40,945 bases of DNA, from contig JAKMXF010000063.1 of the NCBI GenBank assembly GCA_024704765.1, positions 1 to 40,945 of the forward strand. The letters run 5' to 3'. Both the position numbers and the translations under genes were made by a program. The notes below the pieces were generated by a model that did no database searches, was not told the DNA's origin, and was given only the letters and a program-made list of their open reading frames with translations. The DNA comes from Oopsacas minuta (Eukaryota; Porifera; Hexactinellida; Lyssacinosida; Leucopsacidae). This document shows positions 1-9,600 of the stretch, one piece after another (the stretch's first letter is position 1; every line of letters begins with the position of its first letter).

Positions 1-99
1 TATTACAGTAATTATATAGGGAGTACCTCTTATTACAGTAATTATATAGGGAGTACCTCTTATTACAGTAATTATATAGGGAGTACCTCTTATTACAGT
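1..99. repeat. 30-bp tandem repeat, cut by window edge
   Basis: Three identical 30-bp units lie at 1-30, 31-60 and 61-90, each starting tattacagta and ending gagtacctct. A partial fourth unit (tattacagt) follows before the sequence diverges at about 100. The array probably continues to the left of the window. Confidence 0.97.
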
Positions 100-171
100 T
101 CTACTGTTTGTAAAATTGTCCAACATTCAACAAGTTCTAATTTCTAATCGTAATTTGATAATCTTTGACTG

Positions 172-722
172 CAGGGGAGGGGTTGGTTAACCGGTTAACC
201 GCTGCTATTATTATTAAATACAAACAATGAAGTTTTGTGGCAACAATTGAAGATATCAATACCTTAAACGGGGCTACTTTGGCCCACTGGGTTTGCTTTA
301 GCTCAAATATTGAAATTTCCTTACGTATCGAATATATATTGTATTTGTATTCGAAATTGTCTGCCGATATTTGAAAATTCGTTAAAAATTTGGCAAGTCA
401 TATTCAAGTATAATACTGAATCTAATCTAGTTGCTTTGAAACTTTGATATTTGGGCTAAAGCAAACCCAGTGGGCCAAAGTAGCCCCAGACTACGGTACA
501 TATCTATTATATATGCATTCGTGATGCGATTGTATCTTACAAAATCATTGAAATTGAGAATACGGAACTAAAATGTAGCATCTCAAAATACCTAACTAGC
601 AGAATTCGTGTATAAATTCGTACCTCTCAAAACCTTATTGGCAGAAATGACACTATTCGGTTAACCAAGTATATTTTCTCTTAGCAGTTAACTGGATATA
701 CCGGCGATCCGAATCCAGCCTA
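172..722. mobile_element. Non-autonomous DNA element (copy 1) with nested MITE
   Basis: The left end starts caggggaggggttggttaac and runs into a GGTTAACCGGTTAACCG block. The right end reads gaatccagcc. A second copy at 38281-38569 shares the 500-722 part in the same orientation and ends in a better-preserved terminus, ggaatccagccctg. The CAGGG-type ends suggest a hAT-derived MITE. No 8-bp target duplication is clear. Positions 263-496 are a separate insertion. No coding sequence is seen. Confidence 0.6.
263..496. mobile_element. MITE with about 40-bp inverted repeats, nested
   Basis: The block at 270-310 (ggggctactttggcccactg, continuing through gggtttgctttagc) is repeated as its reverse complement at 448-487. 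The pair forms a near-perfect hairpin of about 40 bp with about 140 bp between the arms. The related copy at about 38.3 kb lacks this segment and reads atcaatacatatc across the site, so it is an insertion, with a possible 3-bp duplication 'tac' at 260-262 and 497-499. Confidence 0.8.
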
Positions 723-959
723 CTCTGCGAAAAGTTAACGAAAGTTATACACTTCATAATACGTATAATGTTTGCGAATCGATTAAATTCAGACATTGCT
801 ATAATAGCTATTCACTACTGTTGTCTCACATTGACACTTTCAATTGTTCGAATTCAGTGTCAATACATGTAATTTAGTATGTAGACTATTGGTATTTTCT
901 ATGTCGTCGATAGATCGAAATATTGTAAATGCTAATTAGAATATGAACTCACGACCTAC

Positions 960-3144
960 CTGGAGAATTTGACAAATCCTTAGGAAACTTATCTTGAATT
1001 TTCTTATCAAGTGCTAACAAGGCTTCTTTGAAATTCGTTCGAGCAGCCGCATGCAATAGTGACATCTCTTTTCGGAACATTTTTCGAGTAGATTCATATT
1101 CTGACATACAAGTTATATATTTCTTCAACATGGTCTCATCTGCTGACATAGCTTTAAAGAACTTCCTTCGAATGGCTGGTACATCCTGTGCCAGATCTTT
1201 AAGAAACATACCGAGAGTTGCTTCAATTTGTTCTGAGAGAGCATTAAGAAATTGATTAGGCAAAATATCTTGTAGTGCCAATTGTTTTATCAACATCTTC
1301 CAACTAGTCTCATCTTGTCGTGACATACATTCAATAAACTTAGTCGTGTTAATCTCATCTTTTTGGGTTACTTTAAGAAACACCTTTCGACAAATCTCGG
1401 CTTCATTTACCTTTTTTATAAAAAACTTTCTAGTGGCTTCACCCTGTTGTGATATATCTTTGATGAGTAAATTTTGCGTGTTATTGAATTCTAACATAAC
1501 TTCATGAAACTGCTTGCGAGTAACTTCATATTTTGAAATATTTTTACGAAATGTATTACGGGCTAAGTTGATACAAGTGATAATAATGGATTCCAGTTTT
1601 TCCCATTTCCCTACTATTATCACTATTATAAGGAATGTGACTTATGCAAATATACAGAGTGATAGCAGGACTCCCAAAGCAACGATTGCTTCTGATGTAT
1701 ACATGTTATTTATCTCGTCTGTAGCTGTTTCTTTGTTCCAATAAGTAAACGTCTCATCCAAACTACACATGATGCTATTTATACTATCCTCTGTGAAATC
1801 GTCAAAGTATGGAATGTTCTCACAATCTCCTCGATAGACAAGATTCCCATCTACAAATTCCAGTATTTGCACCTGAGGATTGAGTCTTTCATAACCACTG
1901 AACCTAACATTGCCAGTCCAACCGATAAAGTTTTGATACAACATACCATTGTATACAGCACTCGAGAATTCACTATTCTTACTGAATATGTTAGTGTCTT
2001 CAAGATTCTGTTTTTGTGAAATTTCGGTAAGATTAAAACCTTCATCCGAAGCGTTTTGCATAGCGAGAGCTAATGTCCAAATGGAATCGTACACATACGC
2101 GTCATGGACATCAAATTCCCTGTCAAACCTAACGGTATCATTATTTATTCGTTCAAGAATGAGCTCTTTGTACTCTTGGTATAGTTCAGCTGTCGTTCTG
2201 TTTGCAATGGTTACTTGGTTGTTGTTTGTTTGTCCCATAAAGTGCTTTTTGCTGTGTACCACTAAGAAGCCCAAAGCTCCATTAGAAGCTGTTGCTATTT
2301 GTTCTGCGGTGCAACCAACTTCTACTAACACACCTTGTTTGTCATGCCACTGATCCGTAAACCAACCAAGGAATAACCATGTAGCGATATTTGGCAGTAG
2401 ATATTTCTCCTTTTGTTTGTAGAGATAACAGAATAATTTTATTGCAGCATCTTCATACATGTTGGCTATGATTATTCTGTATCCTCTGAGGTTATTTGCT
2501 AAAATACTCACTTGTTGTTCCAATGGTACTGTCCCATCTAGAGTGATGTCTTCCACCTTATAATCTACATTCAATAGGTCCAATACATTCTCCATGTAAT
2601 GAGAGCTGGATACGAATATCGGGTCTTGTTCATTTATGATGGCAACACGTTTCCAGTTGTTTTGCTGTATGAATCTTGCACGAGCAGGAACTGCTTTCAA
2701 ATCAGATGGTACTCCTCTAACGAATCTCGGGTACAATACGTTATTACCTGGATTTGGGGCTGTTGATGCAAAAGCTATTTGTACAAGCCCATACCGATAA
2801 GAAATTACAGCCACTTGACTTGTGGCAACAGAACATCCTGCTCCGAACACAACCAGATATGTTTGATTCTGATTCTTACCCAGAGCGTCTATGAATTGTT
2901 TGAGAGCGATACCTCCATCACATTGTGTATTCTTCCAGTCTATTACGATTTGATAATCATTGAGAAGGTTTGTATTCTCACTGATGTGTTTGAGAGCTAG
3001 TTCAGCAGTGTATTTTACGAACGGCTCTGTCCATCCATCCCCACTTCTTGGATACAATCCTAAAACATCTAATCTTTGTTTACAGATTGCTACCTGCATG
3101 TAGATACAGAGTAATAGAACAACTGATATGATTTGTATCTTCAT
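960..3144 (-). CDS. GABA-B-like Venus-flytrap receptor with repeat tail; in-frame stop
   Basis: The ATG at 3144 opens a 500-codon frame. A signal peptide (MKIQIISVVLLLCIYMQVAI) is followed by an ANF-receptor/periplasmic-binding-like ligand domain of the GABA-B and sponge GABA-B-like type: LGLYPRSGDGW near the N-terminus, then the family core GAGCSVATSQVA, YPRFVRGVPSD and WKRVAIINEQD. N-glycosylation sequons are frequent. The C-terminus enters a transmembrane helix (AIVALGVLLSLCIFA) and meets a TAA at 1644-1642. The same frame reopens at once with more hydrophobic residues (VTFLIIVIIVG) and about 220 residues of helical repeats, ending at a good donor (CAG|GTAGGT, exon end 960), so more exons should lie further left. 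No seven-helix GPCR domain is seen here. The TAA could be a real terminator, a decay mutation, a sequence error, or lie within a 33-nt GT-AG segment (1655-1623) whose removal keeps the frame. Confidence 0.75.
961..1590 (-). repeat. Protein repeat array of 14-15 residues in receptor tail
   Basis: The tail encoded here is almost entirely about 13 consecutive units of 13-15 residues. The loose pattern is T-R-K-x-F-x-K-x-(M/L/V)-S-x-x-(D/E)-(E/A). Examples are TRKFFIKKVNEAEI, TTKFIECMSRQDET, IRRKFFKAMSADETM and TRKMFRKEMSLLHAA. A 14-15 period is about four helical turns, so the hydrophobic F and M/L positions would make a stripe on one long helix. I do not recognise the family. DNA-level identity between units is low, so the array is old. 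Confidence 0.7.
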
Positions 3145-5212
3145 AGTTTAATTATGTTAAGTTTAGTATTAGTATTGTATTTATACTATTTGTTCGATTT
3201 ACTTGTTTTATTTGACTGCTACTTACTTTCAATATCCCGTAGAGAATTTGCATATTATAAATATGTAAGTACTTCTACAGTGAAAAGTGTTTATAGGTAT
3301 GTATAATTATATTACACCATCAATTTCTATGCTCTAGAATATTTACAAGCTGAGAAGTATAGAGTTGTAGGCTTGTAGCTGCACACATTGGTAGATATAG
3401 TGCATACAACTGGGAACAATCCATATTATCACTATATCCAATACTATAGTGATCAATTATCTTTAGACAAACGTTCATTCATGTTTGGTAACTCTGTAAT
3501 TAGGTATTTTATGTACTGGAGTAGGTAATTTTTGAAACTCTAATTCTAATTAGCAAAATATTACCTCTCTAATATTACTAATGCAAGTGTAAATTTAACT
3601 GATTAGAAATATGCTAACGATAAGCAGGATATATAAAATTAACTTTGTATACCTGATTATCTGGCATAATCCATGTGTAACATTATTAACAAATTTGTTG
3701 TATCCTGATTATAATTGCTGATTTCCAGCATAATACGTATTGATAAGAGAAGTTCCGAGCAGGGATTATCTAAGCGAGCGAGAATCGAAACAGAGGCATC
3801 TAGATAAAATTTAAATTGGTACTACTTCTTCAATTACACACATGCATTATTTAGTATATTAATAATTTCTGTTAATTAATTTTCTATTTAGCAATTAGGG
3901 ATCGAAAACATTTGATAACGATACCTTACTCTGTAATAAAATGTTCTCTTAAAGTATCCTCTATTGGTGACATACATAATGTTTAATTTACAACTATACA
4001 GATGTAAAATATGCAAATCCCAATAAAGCTACAAACAACCTAATTAAGCGGACCCATTAAAAGGAATTAAGCACAAGTTAGTAGTCACCAGATTAACACT
4101 ATTGACATATATATAGTGTACTATCTGGATAGGTTCTTCGATTAAGTGGCGACAACGGTATTAAGTTACCTATACAGATGGATCTAACAATGACAAATAA
4201 CTAATCCAGCAGCGGCTTACCTGACCGTAGTGGTATAGAGGTAATAGAATTAATGCGTATTGTCTCCATATTAATTAATGCTACTATTGATCACCAAATA
4301 TCTTCAGGTGGAACATTCCACGAGTATGAAGTAACTGAAGTTAGCCTAGTATTCTTCTAGGTTCACTTCAGTCAATGTTTTGACTCACTTTCACTCAAGG
4401 GACAATCTAGGAGAGCTGGACGCTCCTCTAGACACATTATTTTTGATGACTTTATATTTTAGAGCGTGAAAATCGAGGATCTTTCTCTATACTATAATAG
4501 TTACTAATTCACTGATTTAGGTAAATGAAAATTCGAGGTGAGGAGAGCTAAAATGTGTTATGTTTCAAAACTTATACAGTCAGTAGGGGATTATTATTCT
4601 TGAGTATCATGATAGCCAATACAGCTTGGTATTGTATTTAACTTAAATTTGCTCAGATCCAGAAGCTAAAAATCAGTCGGAGTCAGGTGCTTTGCGTTAT
4701 CTACACAGGAAATATCAAAATGAGTACAACAAAAGTCAAAATACTATCATACTTTAATGATTTCAGAAAATGTTCATAATACTGATAATAAATATGTATA
4801 ATCATCAGCACTTAACACATTTTTGCTAAAACAACATGAAACGTATCTGTACTATAGGTAGTATATATGAAATATAGAATTGTTGAGAAGTAGTACTCAA
4901 GTAGTTAGGATGGAAAACCACAATTCAAATACATCCGAAGATCTAAGGACAGATTACTTAAAATGGAAAGATTCGGAATCCTGAGATACGTGAGATCTCC
5001 CCCAAATTTATCGTCAACAGAAATAAAATTCCCACTGCTATCCCATAAAGTCGAACAAGATTCTAAGGAAGGCTAGACCTGAATTCATGAGACTGTCGAC
5101 AAGTTCGTGAGTCGGCTAGAATTTGCATGGCTAACATGAGTAAGGGAAATATCAAATAGAATTTGTCGGGTTAAATATTGATGTAATCGTTGGTAATCAG
5201 TATAATCTATAA
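3145..5212. other. Intergenic, no recognisable gene
   Basis: No open frame with recognisable protein similarity was found on either strand. The stretch is AT-rich. The only structure noted is a hairpin at 4334-4372 (actgaag...cttcagt with an inner cctag...ctagg). The left part should contain the promoter and 5' UTR of the receptor gene, but no core motif is convincing. Confidence 0.5.
4334..4372. repeat. Imperfect hairpin of about 16-bp arms
   Basis: The arms actgaagttagcctag and ctaggttcacttcagt pair with few mismatches around a short loop. It may be a small MITE relic. No gene lies nearby. Confidence 0.6.
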
Positions 5213-6329
5213 CAGGGGCCTTCAACCTGCGGCTCGCGATCATAAAGCGTGCGGCTCGCGGGATAATTCTTGTTTTTGTTTATTTGTCTTCACTTTGTTA
5301 ATTTTGAAATTTGTTGTATTGTATTCAACAGATATTGTGAATATACTTAAATATTAGCACTTTTTTGTTTCTCAATTCTGGAAATCTTGATGGTGTTTAA
5401 AGTGTATAGAAGACCTTTGTTGTCTTCAGTTCTCAAAAGAGTTTGGGAATTACGAGATGAAATATCAAGTTTCTTAGCCTCAAAGGGCAAGAAAGTTCCT
5501 GAATTCGAAGATACAAATTGGATTAGCGACTTTGCCTTCCTTGTAGATATGACTACACACCTAAATATTCTAAATTCCGCACTTCAGGGAAAGAACAAGT
5601 TGATTCATGAACTTTAGGCCACAATTCGAAGTTTGGAGATGAAACTCGCTCTATTTAAGTTACAGCTTAAAAATAACAATTTTTCTCACTTTCCAGCACT
5701 AAAGTCACAAGATAGTGCCGATGGAAACAAATATGCTAAAATTATTTCAAATCTCCAAGAAAACTTTGATACTCGATTTGGAGATTTTAGAAATCAACAA
5801 CAAGGCTTCGAGATTTTTGCACAGCCTTTCAGTTTTGATCCGTAATATGCTCCACAGGAGCTTCAACTTGAACTCGTAGACCTGCAGTCTAGCATAGATC
5901 TCAAGGCAGACTTCAAGGATGTTGGAGTAATTAGTTTCTATAAAACTCTTCCTTCAGATATCTATCCTGCTATTTTAAAACACGCAAGAAGGATAGCTAG
6001 TTTATTTGGAAGCACTTACACTTGCGAGGCATTTTTCTCTAAAATGAAATATATCAAGAACAAATATAGAACCAATTTGACTGATGACCACCTCCAAGAC
6101 GTTCTTCGTATTTCATCGACTGATATGAAACCTAATATAGATAGCATCTTAATACAACAACAAAAACAGTACCAACCTTCACATGAATATTTTAATATGA
6201 TAAATTACCCATAATAATACAGTACTATATTAAAATATAGAATACATGATCCTTAACTTTTAATGCGGCTCGCCAATCTAATACGAAACTAATATTTGGC
6301 TCATAGAAGAAAAAGGTTGAAGACCCCTG
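5213..6329 (+). mobile_element. hAT transposon, internally deleted
   Basis: The terminal inverted repeats caggggccttcaacc (5213) and ggttgaagacccctg (ending 6329) match at 14 of 15 bases. They are flanked by an 8-bp target duplication, atctataa (5205-5212) and gtctataa (6330-6337), with one mismatch. This is standard hAT architecture. GCGGCTCGC blocks lie just inside both ends. At 1117 bp the element is too short for a full transposase; it keeps only the C-terminal coding part. Confidence 0.93.
5387..6214 (+). pseudogene. hAT transposase C-terminal remnant (ZBED5/GTF2IRD2-like)
   Basis: One reading frame runs from about 5387 to a TAA at 6212, interrupted only by stops at 5615 (TAG) and 5843 (TAA). 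It encodes the C-terminal part of a hAT transposase of the kind domesticated as ZBED5, FAM200 and GTF2IRD2 in vertebrates. ELRDEISSFLASKGKKVPEF, then DFAFLVDMTTHLNILNSALQ and GKNKLIHEL are family landmarks. The hAT dimerisation region follows (LFGSTYTCEAFFSKMKYIKN, then KYRTNLTDDHLQDVLRI). The BED zinc finger and the first catalytic region are missing. Two stops and the missing N-terminus make it inactive. Confidence 0.9.
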
Positions 6330-6425
6330 GTCTATAAGTATATTCCATCTTACCCATCCAATCATCCTACTCTGAAACAATATATACCGAAATAATGTAA
6401 TTTTTGTTTAGAGTTATAATTAAAT

Positions 6426-6636
6426 TTAAGAAGGCTTTATATCATCCTCTGCAGGAGTCCATAATGTTAAGTTATCTCTGAGTAGCTGCATAATCAGTGT
6501 AGCATCTCTGAAATCATTATCATTCAGAGAGTCTAGTTCTACTATAGCAGCGTCAAATGCGTCTTTAGCTATTTTAATAGCACTTTTATCATCATGTAGG
6601 ATTTCATAAACCATTGTTGAATAAGATAGTGCTAAA
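6426..6636 (-). other. 14-3-3 last exon
   Basis: The acceptor ttctatttag is followed by T|TTA GCA, phase 2. It encodes [13 protein letters not shown] through [19 protein letters not shown] and the stop at 6426. This is helices G to I plus a short acidic tail. Confidence 0.92.
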
Positions 6637-9600
6637 CTAAATAGAAGGATTGGGTATAATAATCTAATAATAGGATGTATCATAAGTCACGGATGTATCA
6701 ATATTAATGAATAGACTGAAATGTATAACCAAAATCTCGAGTGAATTTAATATTCAGTCAACTCATATGATATCTCAAGGGATCAATAATTACTCAGTAG
6801 AAGCGGAATTGGATACAATCGATGAAATAGTAAATATAATATCGGATAGTTTGAGGGTTTGGAACTCGTACAAATTTAAACTAAGGTTCGATATACCGGA
6901 TGTTAACTGTACAGTGGAAGTGGTACCTCCTAAAGTGGGGTTTGTCAGAAGTTGGGTTTGGTTGAGCCGCAGGTAATTTTTAATGAAATTGTATACAAAA
7001 ATTCAAGCAGAAATCCCAAAGTGTGGTGAAATTGTATTAAGAACCTGCCGTACATTTTAAGGTAGGGTGCCTCACAAAATGGCATGAAGGAAGGATTTGT
7101 ATTGAAGATGATAGCCAAATGAATCTCCAAAGTTGGTTTTTATTAATTATATCTCATATTTGGGGAAAATATACAAAAATAGGTCACATAATTTTAGTTA
7201 TTTGGTAATTTGTATACGTATTCGTCTTTTCAATTACGTCACGGTGTTCACCATATTTAGCTACTTTTCTTTAATGTGAGAAATAATTTGTATTTTGTAT
7301 ATGTTGCTAGGGCAGGGTTGCACGTGGGCCGAAATTTTGTGACCGCAGACCGCAATCAGTTAGTTCGATAGGCAGAAGTAATGAATTCTAATCCTTAATA
7401 CTGACACATATTTGGCGTAATAAGAGATCATGCACTAACACCATTGGCCTGGACTAATATAATTAGTTACGCTTTCATTCTAAGGTCTAGGTTATACACC
7501 AACACATAAGAAGGAGTTAGAAAGTAAGGATATTAAAATGACAGTATGATGGACCAGATTAGGTGTTCACAAATTAGAAGGTAAATATTGTGTAACAGGA
7601 TGGGAAAAATTTGGGACCGAGAAAATCGTTCATATTTGGAGTTGTTCATTTCTTAGAGGTGTTTACTCTTGGAGGTTTAACTGTAATACTCAAGGTTTCC
7701 AGTAAAGATTTACAATTATCAATAACAACTATACGCACCCAATTACCCCTGACAACATGTTATAACTTAACCTATAGCATGCCTCTGAATTTTACATAAA
7801 ATGGTGTGAACATTTCAAAATTTAATACCTGAAGTGCAAATACTCGACCCAAAATGTATATGTGTAGCAATTTTCATGTTAATCGGATTGATAAATTTCG
7901 CACGGCCGCGAGGACGGACGTGCGTAATTCGCATCCTGAAATACCATAGAAAGCGAAGTTCAAGTCAATAATCGTTATCACTTCAACATTACCCCAGCCT
8001 AATAGTACTTGTAGCTGGTAGCCTTTTGGAGCTTTCATAGGCTAGATTAGCTGAGTTAGTATCTGTTTTGTTAGGGTGGGTGTATTCTGATTTGTAGCGA
8101 AGATAGTCTCCTTTCCTAGAAAAAGTATAAATAACAGCAATTCTCCATTGAAAAATATGTGGCACACATATTAGAGAGTTAGATGTCCAGGTTGATTAAA
8201 GAACGAGGACGTATAAATAATAAATTTCCAGATCTACGGTCCATGCCATTAGGGCATCTCCCTATAGGAACTGTACTAAAAAGCCTTGTATATTTGTATT
8301 TGGCCAGAAATGTTAGAAGCTATTTATAAATGCTTTATGCAAGTCTATTATCAGATGGGTAGCCCGAACTTCTGTTCAAATAAAGTGTATCAGCTCCCAA
8401 AGTCACTTTGGTCTTGTTTGGGAGTAAGACAACGTTAAAATACGGATTGTCCGTATCCCAGTACTAGACAGGTTTTACTGTATTACCAATTAATAACTCC
8501 AGCTTCGAATCACCATACAGTGAATGCCGGTTATAAGAACATAGTCGGGAACCGGACATAATGTTCTTATATCCGGTATGTTCTTATAACCGGTATATAG
8601 TAGATACCGGTTATGAAAACACTTCGTTTAAACACATTTGGATGTAGAAACCTTATTAAAGAAAAGAATTCTCATATCTACGATATATAATTTCTGCCGA
8701 ATGCTACAAGCATACTGCTAATGAGAACCAATTTTTGTACTACACTAAGAGTGTTCTTATAACCGGCACAATTTATATGGGGGGATATAGTAACCGTTTT
8801 CTAAGATGATGTTCTTATAACCGGTAAATTCCATGGAGTAGAATACAAAGGATTCCGTAATTCAAGTTATGGTTCTTATAACCGGTGTTCTCAGGGTTTC
8901 ATGCAGCAATTCTGAACCATACGCCTAAAATTTTCCTCCTCATTTTTCCAAATAAGAATTATTTTTCGAATCGAACCATTTTTGCACAAGATATGTGAAA
9001 TTTTCGCACCTCGCACATATAAATCAATGCATTTTCGGAGGAATCTGATTGGTCAACGCGTTGGCAGTCAGATTCCTTCCTTCGTATAATATGAAAAAGT
9101 CTGGGAATTTGGTTCAATCAGATTCTACCAATTTCAATACAGTGGAGTCTCCGAATAACGGACATGTTATCGACAGGGTAGCTGTCCGTTCTAGAGAATT
9201 GTCCACTCCTTGGAGACTGCTTAAGTAGTAATTACATGCTTGGCAAATTCAATCCATGCCACGAGGTGTGTCGGTTGAAGGGGTTGTCCGTTTTGGGAGA
9301 CTCCACTGTAGTTACTATTCACAGTTTATCGATCCCGCGGGTAATGCGGAGAAAGTGATACCCAACTTCTCCCAAAAAAGGGCCATTATTACATGCGGAC
9401 GTGTAGGGTTCGCAAACTCCAAAAGACAATCGTGAGGGCCAAAGGCCCGATAAAGTATTCAGCAGGAACTAGCAGAAAAAGTCGCCCAGAGGGCAGCGTT
9501 TCGGCTAGTGCTGTATATAATATTTTAATGTATTTATGTAACCAACCGTGACATGAGTGAAGTTACAAATAACAAAATAACAATGATAGAAATAGAATAC

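Noticed and set aside
1..99. Short direct repeats considered as a CRISPR-like array
   Set aside because: Units are contiguous with no spacers and the genome is eukaryotic; it is a simple tandem repeat.
6707..6976. 89-codon + strand frame
   Set aside because: No family motif, and it runs into the TACAGT element at 6910; it lies in a 14-3-3 intron and is likely chance.
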